DNA of 64,000 bases from Sanguibacter inulinus (GTDB lineage: Bacteria; Actinomycetota; Actinomycetes; Actinomycetales; Cellulomonadaceae), in the NCBI RefSeq assembly GCF_013415325.1, contig NZ_JACBYE010000020.1:1-64000 (forward strand), written 5' to 3'. Shown here piece after piece: positions 9,765-18,585 of this stretch. Under the pieces are notes generated by a model that saw only the letters and a list, made by a program, of their open reading frames with translations, did not search any database and was not told where the DNA came from. The position numbers and the translations under genes are program-made. How positions within the stretch are numbered: the first letter of the stretch is position 1; every line of letters starts with the position of its first letter.

Positions 9765-11582
9765 TCAGCTCTCGTCCGGGACTCCTGACATGAGCTCTTT
9801 GAGCCGGGCCGTGTCCGTGTCGTCCCAGCCCTCGGGTGCGCCGAGCGCCGCGAGGCCGTCGGAGTAGGCCAGGTGGTAGGAGTGCCCGTGCCCCTGGGGC
9901 ACGTTGCCGGCGACGAACATGTCGAAGGTGACCTGCCAGAAGGTCACGACGGGGACCCAGGTCATCTCGAGGCGGTCGGGTCCGGGTTCTGACACCCAGT
10001 CGGGCTCGCGCCAGAGCACGTCGAGGGACCACCAGATCACGGCGTCGGAGGCGTGCTGCAGGTAGACCACCCGGGGTTCTTCCCACGTCCCGGGGATGTC
10101 CCACACGTCCGCTCCGCTGCCGGGCTCGGTGCCGAAGCGCACCTGGCGCCCGCCCTCGTACACAGGGCTGTACTCGAGGCTGCCAGGGTCGCGGTTCTTG
10201 GTGAAGTACGCCCAGTTGGGCGTGAAGCTCGGCGTGCCGACGAACAGCGCACCCTGGGTCCGCTCGGTCATGTCCTGCAGGCCGCTGAAGGCACCCTGCG
10301 CGCCGAAGCTGCCGAGCGAGAGACCGTATGCGACGAGGAAGGGCCGGGAGTCCTCGGGCTGCTCGAGCCACGCGTCGTACACGGCCTCGTAGAGCGCCTT
10401 GCCGGCGGCGGGCGGGGTGTCGCGGTCGGAGAGGAAGCTCACCCAGCTCGGCAGGTAGGAGTACTGCATGGCGGCGATCGCCGTGTCACCACCGTGCATG
10501 TACTCCAGGGTCTGGGACATCGACGGGTCGACCCACCCGGTCCCGGTGGTCGTCGCGACGACGAGGATCTCGCGGTCCCACGCGTCGGTCCTGTCGAGCT
10601 CGTCGACGACCAGCGCGGCCACGGCGTCGATGTCCTCGGCGGACTGGAGCCCTGCGTAGACGCGGATGGGCTCGACCACGTCATCGGCTGCCACGACGTC
10701 GCCGCCCGCCGCGAAGTCGACGATCTGCTCGACGCTCGGCCCAGAGCTGACGAAACCGCGTCCCTGGAACCCGAGGTCGTCCCAGTCGACCACGGACTCG
10801 GGCGATCCGGACCGCAGCGGTGACGTCGGCTCGACAGCACCGTCGGGGGTGCCCGCGTCGGTCGCTGCGCTGATGTTCTTCAGGGCGGTCATCGCCCCGT
10901 TGATCAGGGTCCCGTTGACGAGCAGCACGGCGACCACCGTGACCGTGACCGCCCCGACGAGCCGTGCGACGCGGGCCGGGACCCACCGGCCGAGGAGGTC
11001 TCCGGCGCGCCGGCTGCACCAGCGCAGCCCTCGGGCGACCAGCAGTAGCACGAGCGCGAGCCCGACGCCGAGGAGCACCACGAGCATGACGTGCGACTCG
11101 GGGGTCGCCTCGATGCCGAAGAGCGTGCGCAGGTCGCCCTGCCAGCGGGACGCGAGGACGAGGAACCACGGCACCAGGACCGCAGTGAGCCCGGCGAGCA
11201 CGAACCAGAGCGTCCGGGTGGTGCTCGCGTCCCACCGCGCGTGGAAGCCGAGCCGCCGGGTCGCCCAGCCGAGGAAGGCGCCGGCCGCGTAGCCCGCGAT
11301 CATCGACAGCCCGGTGAGCAGCCCCTGGAACAACCAGCCGCGGGGGATGAGCGACGGCGTCATGGAGATGCAGTAGCAGGTGAGGGCGAGCACGAGCCCT
11401 GTGGGGGAGAAGCGCCGGGCGAAGGACTCCAGCCGGAGCCTCAGGCCTCGCGGGCGCTCGTCGTGCTGCTGGTCCGCGGCCGCGCTCTCGCCGTGCTGTT
11501 GGCGCCGGCCTGGACTCTCACCCTGCTCCGGACGCTCAGCGGGATCTTCACCGTGCTGCGGACGACCTGCCGAGGGCTCCAT
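9765..11582 (-). CDS. Membrane-anchored alpha/beta hydrolase (Abhydrolase_9 type)
   Basis: A 605-residue protein with a charged, Gln/Glu/Gly-rich N-terminus, about four membrane helices (residues about 60-230) and a large C-terminal domain matching the Abhydrolase_9_N/Abhydrolase_9 pair of actinobacteria (GRGFVSSGP, DRTDAWDREILVVATTTGTGW). The nucleophile elbow is GLSLG within AYGLSLGSFGAQGAFSG. Substrate unknown. There is no Shine-Dalgarno sequence, but TAGAGT ends 7 nt before the ATG, suggesting a leaderless mRNA. An alternative later start cannot be excluded because the first 50 residues are low-complexity. Confidence 0.85.
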   Translation of the reverse strand: MEPSAGRPQHGEDPAERPEQGESPGRRQQHGESAAADQQHDERPRGLRLRLESFARRFSPTGLVLALTCYCISMTPSLIPRGWLFQGLLTGLSMIAGYAAGAFLGWATRRLGFHARWDASTTRTLWFVLAGLTAVLVPWFLVLASRWQGDLRTLFGIEATPESHVMLVVLLGVGLALVLLLVARGLRWCSRRAGDLLGRWVPARVARLVGAVTVTVVAVLLVNGTLINGAMTALKNISAATDAGTPDGAVEPTSPLRSGSPESVVDWDDLGFQGRGFVSSGPSVEQIVDFAAGGDVVAADDVVEPIRVYAGLQSAEDIDAVAALVVDELDRTDAWDREILVVATTTGTGWVDPSMSQTLEYMHGGDTAIAAMQYSYLPSWVSFLSDRDTPPAAGKALYEAVYDAWLEQPEDSRPFLVAYGLSLGSFGAQGAFSGLQDMTERTQGALFVGTPSFTPNWAYFTKNRDPGSLEYSPVYEGGRQVRFGTEPGSGADVWDIPGTWEEPRVVYLQHASDAVIWWSLDVLWREPDWVSEPGPDRLEMTWVPVVTFWQVTFDMFVAGNVPQGHGHSYHLAYSDGLAALGAPEGWDDTDTARLKELMSGVPDES

Positions 11583-11595
11583 GTGCGTGACTCTA

Positions 11596-11632
11596 GCGGG
11601 AACCGCCCTGGTCGCGGCAGGGCGGTTCCCGC
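11596..11632 (-). terminator. 15-bp stem hairpin after nhaA
   Basis: Arms 11596-11610 and 11618-11632 pair perfectly around a 7-nt loop, starting 20 nt beyond the nhaA stop on the minus strand. No T-tract follows, as is common for high-GC terminators. It lies immediately upstream of the hydrolase start, so it should separate the two transcripts. Confidence 0.75.
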
Positions 11633-11652
11633 GGTGTCGTCAGCCCGGGGCG

Positions 11653-13002
11653 TCAGGACTTCTTGTCGCCGATGTGGTCGGTGATGTCGTCCGGGATCCC
11701 GTCGAGGTTCATGTCGTTCGTCCGGTCCGTGCGGCGCGCGTCGTGGCGCAGCGCCAGGGCTCCGAGGGTCGCGGAGATCACCGAGGCGAGCAGCACGGCG
11801 ATCTTCGCGCCCGTCCCGTGCTCGCTGCTCGGGTCGAAGGACAGCTCGACGATCAGCAGCGACACCGTGAAGCCGATCCCGGCGAGCAGGCCGACCGGCA
11901 GCAGGTCACGGATACCGATGCCCTGCGCGAGGCGCAGGGGAGTCAGACGGGTGACCAACCAGGTGGTGCCCAGGATGCCCAGGCACTTGCCGACCACGAG
12001 TCCTACGACGATCCCGATCGTGACTCCCTGGCCGAGCACGTCGAGCAGCGAGCTGCCGACCACGGTGACGCCCGCAGCGAAGAAGGCGAAGACAGGCAGG
12101 GCGATGCCGGAGGAGAGCGGGTTCCACGTCCGCTCGAAGCGGTGCGTGCGCGTCTCCTTCTCGCCGTGGACGACGAGGGCCGGCACGAGGAAGCCCATCG
12201 TCACGCCGGCGACAGTCGCGTGGATCCCCGAGGCGTGCACGAGGGCCCAGACGACCACGGCTAGCGGGAGCAGGAGCCACCACCGGACGGTCCTGGCCCT
12301 GACCAGGAACCTGAAGAGGACCAGGCCGAGCACTGCGAGGGCGAGCGGACCCCAGGACAGCGAGTCCGTGTAGAAGATCGCGATGACGATGATCGCCAGC
12401 AGGTCGTCGACGACGGCGAGGGTCAGCAGGAAGGTGCGCACAGCTGTCGGCAGCCCTCGCCCGAAGACCGCGAGGACGGCGAGCGCAAAAGCGATGTCGG
12501 TGGCCGTGGGGATCGCCCAGCCACCGAGGGCTGTGGTGTCGCCTGTCACCAGGACGACCGTCACGAAGAAGATCGCCGGGACGGCCATGCCGCCGACAGC
12601 GGCGAGCATCGGCACGGCCGCCTGCCGTGGTTCGCGCAGCGAGCCTGCGACGAGCTCGTGCTTGAGCTCGAGACCGACGACGAAGAAGAAGATCGCGAGC
12701 AGGCCGTCCGCCGCCCACCCGGCGACCGACAGGTCGAGGTGCAGGGAGGCCGGACCGATCTTCGTCTCGGAGAGCGTGGTGTAGATCTCGCGCCAGGGGG
12801 AGTTCGCCCAGACGATGGCGAGGATCGCGGCGCCGATGAGAAGCATGCCGCCGGTCGTCTCGCGCGTGACCCACCCGGCGAGACGCGCCGGGACGGTCTG
12901 CGCCGCGGGCGGAGCCGAGTCCTGCGGGGACCGGGTCAGCGGCTCGTGGCCTGACACACCGTCAGGCTCGTGCGTGGGACCTGGAGAGACAGGGGTAGAC
13001 AT
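11653..13002 (-). CDS. nhaA: Na+/H+ antiporter NhaA
   Basis: A 449-residue antiporter with about eleven membrane helices. Family motifs are clear: ANSPWREIY after the first helix, FFVVGLELKHELVAGSL, and AVVDDLLAIIVIA, whose paired Asp residues bind Na+/H+. Residues 1-40 are a hydrophilic extension. The C-terminal tail is acidic (DGIPDDITDHIGDKKS). AAGGAG is well placed before the ATG. It expels Na+ or Li+ in exchange for H+, which suits a window that also encodes high-affinity K+ uptake. Confidence 0.95.
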   Translation of the reverse strand: MSTPVSPGPTHEPDGVSGHEPLTRSPQDSAPPAAQTVPARLAGWVTRETTGGMLLIGAAILAIVWANSPWREIYTTLSETKIGPASLHLDLSVAGWAADGLLAIFFFVVGLELKHELVAGSLREPRQAAVPMLAAVGGMAVPAIFFVTVVLVTGDTTALGGWAIPTATDIAFALAVLAVFGRGLPTAVRTFLLTLAVVDDLLAIIVIAIFYTDSLSWGPLALAVLGLVLFRFLVRARTVRWWLLLPLAVVVWALVHASGIHATVAGVTMGFLVPALVVHGEKETRTHRFERTWNPLSSGIALPVFAFFAAGVTVVGSSLLDVLGQGVTIGIVVGLVVGKCLGILGTTWLVTRLTPLRLAQGIGIRDLLPVGLLAGIGFTVSLLIVELSFDPSSEHGTGAKIAVLLASVISATLGALALRHDARRTDRTNDMNLDGIPDDITDHIGDKKS

Positions 13003-13115
13003 GGGGGCTCCTTCGGAGGGTCGACAAGGTCATCGCCGACCAGACTTCCCGGCACACCACGAGACAGCGTAGTCGCCAGCCTCGTCCCCTGCCTCCGGGC
13101 TGGCATGCTGGCACG

Positions 13116-13751
13116 GTGACCGACGACACGCAGACCGACGACACGCAGATCACCGATGCCCAGCCCGGCGAGTCCCAGACCGCTCCTGCCCCGCTCGACC
13201 GCCTCGTCTGGCCCCGCAGGACCGAGCGTCTGAGCCTGCGCCGCGTGACCATGGCCGACGAGGCCGCGATCTGGGAGTACCGCCGGCTCGACGAGGTCAG
13301 CCGGTGGGGTTCGTGGCTCCCGACCGACAGGGCAGACTGGCACGAGATCCTCGGCAGGCGGCTGCGCGACCTCCTCGTGATCGAGCTCGACGGCCGCGTC
13401 GTCGGGGACCTCATGGTCCGTGTCGAGGACTCCTGGGCACAGCGCGAGGTGGCCGAGCACGCGAGAGAGCAGCAGGCCGAGCTCGGGTGGACCCTGAGCC
13501 CCGATGTCGGAGGCCAGGGCTACGCGACCGAGGCCGTGCGAGAGGTGCTGCGCCTGTGCTTCGAAGACCTCAAGGTCCGCCGGGTGGTCGCCGAGGCCTT
13601 CGCGGACAACGAGCCGTCGGTCCGCCTGGCCGAGCGCGTCGGGATGCGCCGCGAGCACCACGCCGTGGCCGACGCGCTCCACCGCGACCTCGGGTGGGTC
13701 GACTCGGTCGGCTACGCGCTCCTCGCCCACGAGTGGGCTGCCCGGCAGTGA
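13116..13751 (+). CDS. GNAT N-acetyltransferase, RimJ/RimL type
   Basis: A 211-residue protein whose residues about 30-205 read as an N-acyltransferase: TERLSLRRVTMADEAAIWEY, then the acetyl-CoA-binding motif GWTLSPDVGGQGYATEAV and VVAEAFADNEPSVRLAERVGMR. Residues 1-25 are a hydrophilic tail with a short repeat (TDDTQTDDTQITDAQ). The substrate could be a ribosomal-protein N-terminus or a small amine; sequence does not decide. Divergent from nhaA, GTG start without a clear Shine-Dalgarno. Confidence 0.88.
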   Translation: MTDDTQTDDTQITDAQPGESQTAPAPLDRLVWPRRTERLSLRRVTMADEAAIWEYRRLDEVSRWGSWLPTDRADWHEILGRRLRDLLVIELDGRVVGDLMVRVEDSWAQREVAEHAREQQAELGWTLSPDVGGQGYATEAVREVLRLCFEDLKVRRVVAEAFADNEPSVRLAERVGMRREHHAVADALHRDLGWVDSVGYALLAHEWAARQ

Positions 13752-13790
13752 CCGTCCGCAGGTGAGGCCGTCACCACTCAGCCCCAAGTC

Positions 13791-14534
13791 TCAGCGCTCA
13801 GCCTCGTAGGCGAGCAGCGCCAGCTGGATGCGGTTGGTGAAGTCGAGCTTGGTGAGCGCACTCGAGATGTGCGACTTCACGGTGCCCATCGACAGGTACA
13901 TCTGCTCGGCGATCTCCGTGTTCGAGAGCCCCTGCGCGACGGCGCTCGCGACGTCGCGCTCGCGGTTGCTCAAGACCGACAGCCGGGCGACTGCCTGGTC
14001 CGCCCGGGACGAGCCGACCGGCGCAGCCGCGGCAGCGCCGGGCACGGACTCAGCTGTCGCCCGGTCGATGAGCACCTTCATGACGTCGGGGGAGAGCACG
14101 GGGTCCCCGTGCGCGGTCCGGCGCACGGCGTCGACGATCTCCTCGGGCGGGGTGTGCTTGAGCAGGTAGCCCGACGCACCGGCCTGGAGGGCCCCGAGGA
14201 TGGTCTCGTCTCCGCCGAAGGTCGTCAGGACGATGACCTGCGGTGCCTCGACCTCGGGCGCGGCACCCGAGTCAGCATCTGCGCCCGCCGGCTCGCCCGG
14301 CTGCGCGCTCGTCTGCGTGCCCCCGCGCAGGGCGCGCGTCGCGGCGATCCCGTCCATGACGGGCATGCGGATGTCCATGAGGACGACGTCAGGCCTGTGC
14401 TCGGCGACGGCGTCTGCGACGAGGGAGCCGTCCGCGACCTCCCCGACGACCTCGATGTCGGGTGCCCCGGCGAGCATCAGCCGGAGCCCGGCACGCACGA
14501 GGGCGTCGTCGTCGACGATGAGGGTTCTGATCAT
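13791..14534 (-). CDS. LuxR/NarL-family response regulator
   Basis: A 247-residue regulator. The receiver domain starts MIRTLIVDDDALVRAG and contains VVLMDIRMPVMDG with the phospho-accepting Asp. An Ala/Gly/Asp-rich insert follows (around residues 70-90), then a C-terminal LuxR helix-turn-helix (SNRERDVASAVAQGLSNTEIAEQM). The ATG at 14534 overlaps the stop of the upstream histidine kinase (ATGA), so the pair is translationally coupled. Confidence 0.93.
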   Translation of the reverse strand: MIRTLIVDDDALVRAGLRLMLAGAPDIEVVGEVADGSLVADAVAEHRPDVVLMDIRMPVMDGIAATRALRGGTQTSAQPGEPAGADADSGAAPEVEAPQVIVLTTFGGDETILGALQAGASGYLLKHTPPEEIVDAVRRTAHGDPVLSPDVMKVLIDRATAESVPGAAAAAPVGSSRADQAVARLSVLSNRERDVASAVAQGLSNTEIAEQMYLSMGTVKSHISSALTKLDFTNRIQLALLAYEAER

Positions 14535-15844
14535 GAGCGCCACGGTAGCCGGACCTTGAGCCTGAAGGCGCCCCCGCTCGCCCCGGCCTCGAGGGTGCCG
14601 CCCTCGAGCAGGACGCGTTCGGTGAGCCCTGTGAGGCCCGCCCCGGCCCCGGGGATGGTCGAGCGCGGTGTGGAGATCTGCGTGACGTTGGTGACCTCGA
14701 CGACCACCTCGTCGCCCGCGGTGCCGCGCAGCAGGACGTTGACCGGCACCTCCGGCGCGTGCTTGCGGGCATTCGTCAGGCCCTCCTGGACCACCCTGAA
14801 CACCGTGCGCTGGAGCTGCGGGCGGGCCTCCTCGAGTCCCGGCGCGTCCGAGGTGACGTGGATCTGCTGACCCGCGGCGCGTGCTTCCTCGACGAGGGTC
14901 GCGAGGTCGGAGATGGCGGCCTGCGGGGCGGCTGTGCCGGTCTCGTCGTCCTGGTCGTCGCTCGTGTCGGTGCGCAGCACGGTCAGCACCTCGCGGAGCT
15001 CCTCGAGCGCCTGGTGGGCGTTCTCGCGGATCACCGTGACGGCGTCGTGCACCTCAGTCGCCGTGAGCGGGGCGGCGTTGCCGCTCTCCGCCTGCCGAGT
15101 CCTGTACTCGAGCGCGCCCGCGTGGACCGACAGCAGCGAGATGCGGTGCGCGAGGACGTCGTGCATCTCGCGGGCGATGCTCGAGCGTTCACCGCGGCGG
15201 GCGTCGACGAGGCGCAGCTCTTGCTGGCTGCGCTCCTGCTCGGCGCTCTCGCGCAGGCTCAGCACCAGCTGGCGTCTGGCCCGGACCGCGATGCCCCAGG
15301 CGAGGACCATCATCCCGATGAGCGCGCCGAAGATCAGCGATCCCCAGTCGCCGGCACCCCCCTCGGTGATCCTCAGGTGCAAGAACGAGACGGGGATCTG
15401 CAGCAGGTTGACCGGGACGGACACGGGCCACGGTCTGTGCACGGCGAGGGTGAACAGCAAGATCACTGTCGCGGCACCCGTGCTCAGGGTGAAGGTCGAC
15501 AGCACCAGCGCGACGAGGCTCAGGGCGAGCGGGAACCGTCGGCGCCACCAGAGCGCGAGGGACAGCAGCACCCCGAGGACGGGGTCGAGGACGCCGTCGA
15601 CGAGCGGGAGCTCCCGGGGACCGTCGAGTCCGAAGGACACCTCGCCTGTGCTCGGGTCGGGCGCCTGGGCGAGAGCCGTGAGCGCCACGAAGCCGAGCGA
15701 GACGAGGAAGGCGATGCTGTCGATCGCCCAGTCGCGGGCGGTCCGGCGGGGGACGCGCCGGGTCGCCCCGTTCTGCGCGGCCCCGGCGAGGAGCCCGGGC
15801 AGCGCCCAGCGCGCGTCGACCACAGGGCTGTCCGAGACTCGCAT
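14531..15844 (-). CDS. NarX-type sensor histidine kinase (HisKA_3)
   Basis: A 437-residue kinase with about six membrane helices in residues 40-190, no large extracellular sensor loop, a dimerisation domain containing the phospho-acceptor His in SIAREMHDVLAHRISLLSVH, and a C-terminal HATPase domain (VVQEGLTNARKHAP, GAGLTGLTERVLLEGG). It should phosphorylate the LuxR-type partner downstream. The signal is unknown; the sensor is membrane-intrinsic as in cell-envelope stress kinases. TAGGGT stands 6 nt before the ATG, a leaderless arrangement. Confidence 0.93.
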   Translation of the reverse strand: MRVSDSPVVDARWALPGLLAGAAQNGATRRVPRRTARDWAIDSIAFLVSLGFVALTALAQAPDPSTGEVSFGLDGPRELPLVDGVLDPVLGVLLSLALWWRRRFPLALSLVALVLSTFTLSTGAATVILLFTLAVHRPWPVSVPVNLLQIPVSFLHLRITEGGAGDWGSLIFGALIGMMVLAWGIAVRARRQLVLSLRESAEQERSQQELRLVDARRGERSSIAREMHDVLAHRISLLSVHAGALEYRTRQAESGNAAPLTATEVHDAVTVIRENAHQALEELREVLTVLRTDTSDDQDDETGTAAPQAAISDLATLVEEARAAGQQIHVTSDAPGLEEARPQLQRTVFRVVQEGLTNARKHAPEVPVNVLLRGTAGDEVVVEVTNVTQISTPRSTIPGAGAGLTGLTERVLLEGGTLEAGASGGAFRLKVRLPWRS

Positions 15845-15942
15845 GCGACGACCCTACGGCGCGCCGGGAGCAGGGCGCGACGGTCGATGGGCCGATCTTC
15901 GCTGCTGGATCGGCACCCGGCTCTCGACCGATCGACCGAGTC

Positions 15943-16515
15943 TCACCCCGCCGCGGCGAGGTCGCGCAGCCGGAGGACGGTGGTCCAGTTCCGGGCGGTC
16001 CCGTCGACACCGAGGGTGCGGCGGAGCAGTGCGGGGGTGAGGCGGGTGGTCCCGGCGCCCTCGGGGTAGACCGTGTAGGAGGTCCCTTCGTGCCATGCCA
16101 TCTGCTCGGGGTGCGGCGTCAGGTCGAGACCGGCGACGGCTTCGGCCGTCGGTCGGGTCGCGTAGAAGGTGACGAGCAGCTTGGACGGTGCTGACTCCGC
16201 CTCGGCGGGGAAGGGGTTGTTCTCGACGACAGCGTCGAGGGTCTCGGGGGACACCACGACGATGTCGACGTCGAGGCCGAGGCGGTCCAGCAGCCCGGCG
16301 TGCACCAGCGCACCGACCTCGGCCTCGGTGGTGCAGGTGGCTGCGGGGCTGCCCGGGGTGGGCGCTGAGACCACGAGGTTGCCGCTCGCGAGGATCGTCG
16401 TCGCTCGCGTCCAGCCGGCGGTCTCGCCGACGGCGCGCAGGTCGGCCGAAGGGACCTTGCGGTGCCCGCCGACGTTGACGCCGCGGAGCAGGACGACTGC
16501 TGTGGTGAGGGTCAC
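15943..16515 (-). CDS. DUF1697 family protein
   Basis: A 190-residue protein starting at a GTG, with the DUF1697 opening VVLLRGVNVGGHRKVPSADL and later ILASGNLVV, full family length. Function is unknown for the family. TAGTCT lies 6 nt before the GTG, so the mRNA is probably leaderless. It is divergent from the exporter gene. Confidence 0.9.
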   Translation of the reverse strand: MTLTTAVVLLRGVNVGGHRKVPSADLRAVGETAGWTRATTILASGNLVVSAPTPGSPAATCTTEAEVGALVHAGLLDRLGLDVDIVVVSPETLDAVVENNPFPAEAESAPSKLLVTFYATRPTAEAVAGLDLTPHPEQMAWHEGTSYTVYPEGAGTTRLTPALLRRTLGVDGTARNWTTVLRLRDLAAAG

Positions 16516-16663
16516 GGGTCGAGACTAGCGGTGGTGGGTGTCGGTGGCCGGGAGCAGACTGAGCGGGCGGTCAGGTGCCGCCACCCGAGACTGCGCTGGG
16601 ACGCGCACGGCCCAGGCCTGCATCCCTGCGCCTCGGGCACGTCAGCTCGACCAGCGAGGACAC

Positions 16664-18271
16664 ATGATGAGCGCTCCCAGCTCGACAGGACCGTCGGCGC
16701 AGGTCGACCTCGGCGGACGCAGCCCGTGGAGCGTTCTGCCACCGCTGCTGCTCGGGTTCTTCATGATCATGGTCGACACGACCATCGTGAACATCGCGGT
16801 GCCGACCCTCGTCGACAGCTTCGACGTGGGGCTCTCGGCCGTCGGGTGGGTGACGAGCGCCTACCTGCTCACCTACGCCGTGCTGCTGCTCGTCACCGGG
16901 CGGCTGGGGGACAGGTTCGGGCCGAAGAACATCTTCGTCGCGGGTCTGGTCGTCTTCACGCTGTCCTCCCTGTGGTGCGGGTTCTCGGGGAGCATCGGCA
17001 TGCTCATCACCGCGCGGGCCGTGCAGGGGGTCGGTGCGGCGCTCATGACACCCCAGACGATGGCGATCATCACCCGGGTGTTCCCGCCGCAGAAGCGCGG
17101 CGCCGCGATGGGTGTGTGGGGGTCGGTCGCGGGGATCGCGACCATCACCGGGCCTGTGCTCGGCGGTCTGTTCGTCGAGACGCTCGGGTGGGAGTGGATC
17201 TTCTTCATCAACGTGCCGGTCGGCCTCGTGGCGCTGTTCTTCTCGTTCCGGGCGCTGCCGGCGCTCGCCACGGACAAGAAGTCCTTCGACGTGCTTGGGG
17301 TGGTGCTCTCGGTCATCGGGCTCGGTGCGCTCGTCTTCGGTGTGCAGGAGGGGGAGACCTACGACTGGGGTCAGGTGTGGGGGCCGGTGTCGATCCCGCT
17401 GATCCTCGGGGTCGGCGTCGTGGTGATCGTCGCCTTCGTGCTGTGGCAGCGACGGCTCGGGCCGGACGCGCTGCTGCCGCTGAGCCTGTTCCACCACCGC
17501 AACTTCTCGCTCGCGAACGTCTCGGGCATGACGGTGTCCTTCGCGATGATCGGGATCTTCTTCCCGCTCACCCTGTTCTTGCAGACGACCCTCGGCCTCT
17601 CGCCCCTGCACGCCGCGCTCGTGAGCCTGCCGAGCTCGGTGGTCTCGGGCGTGGTCGCGCCCTTCGCAGGTCGCCTCTCCGACAGGGTCCCGGCCAAGTG
17701 GGTGATGGTCACCGGCTTCGCGTCGCTCGCCGTCGCGACGGTGTGGCTCGATCTCGTCATCGCCCCCGGGATCTCGGCGTGGACGATCGTCGTGCCGATG
17801 CTGTTCTTCGGGCTCGGCACGGGCTGTGTGTTCTCGCCCATGGCGAGCCTGGCGACGGCAGGGCTCGACCAGTCGACCGCCGGCGCCGGGGCCGGGGCCT
17901 TCAACACGACGCGTCAGGTCGGCGGGGTCATCGGCTCGGCTGCGATCATCGCGATGCTCCAGACCCGCCTCGCCGTGACGCTTCCCGCAGCGGCGCAGGA
18001 TGCCGCAAGGGCTCTGCCGGAGCAGTACCGGCAGTCCTTCGTCGACGGCTTCGCGTCGATGGGCGGTTCCTTCAGCGGGGCTGGCGGGTCGGTGCCCGTG
18101 CCCGACGGCGTCCCGGCCGACGTGGCCGACGCGATCTCCTCGGCGGGGTCTGCGGCCTTCGGGACGGGGTTCGCCCAGGCTGCCGGGGACACGATGCTCC
18201 TGGTCGCGGGGGTTCTTGTCGTCGGGCTGGTCTCGGGGGTGCTGATGCGCCGCGAGTCCGGGCACGTCTGA
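16664..18271 (+). CDS. MFS drug/solute exporter, DHA2 (EmrB/QacA) family
   Basis: A 535-residue protein with about fourteen membrane helices. Helix 1 carries FFMIMVDTTIVNIAVP and the following loop RLGDRFGPKN, both signatures of the H+-driven DHA2 exporters. ATG 16664 is chosen over an upstream in-frame ATG (16538) because GAGGAC lies 5 nt before it and the extra residues are not conserved-looking. ATG 16667 is equally possible. The extracellular loop before the last helix is Gly/Ala/Val-rich. Substrate unknown. Confidence 0.92.
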   Translation: MMSAPSSTGPSAQVDLGGRSPWSVLPPLLLGFFMIMVDTTIVNIAVPTLVDSFDVGLSAVGWVTSAYLLTYAVLLLVTGRLGDRFGPKNIFVAGLVVFTLSSLWCGFSGSIGMLITARAVQGVGAALMTPQTMAIITRVFPPQKRGAAMGVWGSVAGIATITGPVLGGLFVETLGWEWIFFINVPVGLVALFFSFRALPALATDKKSFDVLGVVLSVIGLGALVFGVQEGETYDWGQVWGPVSIPLILGVGVVVIVAFVLWQRRLGPDALLPLSLFHHRNFSLANVSGMTVSFAMIGIFFPLTLFLQTTLGLSPLHAALVSLPSSVVSGVVAPFAGRLSDRVPAKWVMVTGFASLAVATVWLDLVIAPGISAWTIVVPMLFFGLGTGCVFSPMASLATAGLDQSTAGAGAGAFNTTRQVGGVIGSAAIIAMLQTRLAVTLPAAAQDAARALPEQYRQSFVDGFASMGGSFSGAGGSVPVPDGVPADVADAISSAGSAAFGTGFAQAAGDTMLLVAGVLVVGLVSGVLMRRESGHV

Positions 18272-18290
18272 CGGGCACGCCCCCCGCCGT

Positions 18291-18362
18291 CGCCCGTGTG
18301 AACTTTGGGTGACATCTCGCGACATCTGTCCCACGAGGGATGTGCTCTGAATCACACGGGCG
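18291..18362 (+). promoter_or_regulatory. Leader/promoter element of phoH with 11-bp inverted repeat and CRP-like site
   Basis: CGCCCGTGTGA (18291-18301) and its exact complement TCACACGGGCG (18352-18362) enclose 50 nt that contain a second smaller hairpin potential. A palindrome matching TGTGA-N6-TCACA in nine of ten positions lies at 18341-18356. A -10-like TAGTTT follows at 18363-18368. This may be the promoter of the phoH transcription unit under CRP/FNR-family control, or a structured RNA; I cannot decide from sequence. Confidence 0.35.
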
Positions 18363-18411
18363 TAGTTTGCAGGAGACGGACGACACCCGTCGTCCTCCGG
18401 GAGGCCAGCCC

Positions 18412-18585
18412 ATGGAGCATCAGCTCCGAGCAGGACGGCCGTCCGCGGCCACGCCCCTGCGTGGACCGGCGGACCGCCAGACCCACTCGCCCGACGGTGA
18501 CGTGCCCCGCACGCACCGCCCGGACGGCAGGCGCACACAGTGCGCCGGAGGGAGCTCGTCGTGGTTGCTGAGAAGTCTGTGGTAG
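18412..18585 (+). CDS. Possible 57-codon upstream ORF overlapping phoH
   Basis: ATG 18412 has a strong GGGAGG 7 nt upstream, and the ORF runs to a TAG at 18583-18585, overlapping the phoH start by 25 bases in another frame. The peptide is Arg/Pro/Asp-rich and unlike any family I know. It may be a leader ORF that couples translation to phoH, or chance. A 7-bp GC hairpin (18378-18395) lies directly before its Shine-Dalgarno. Confidence 0.3.
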   Translation: MEHQLRAGRPSAATPLRGPADRQTHSPDGDVPRTHRPDGRRTQCAGGSSSWLLRSLW

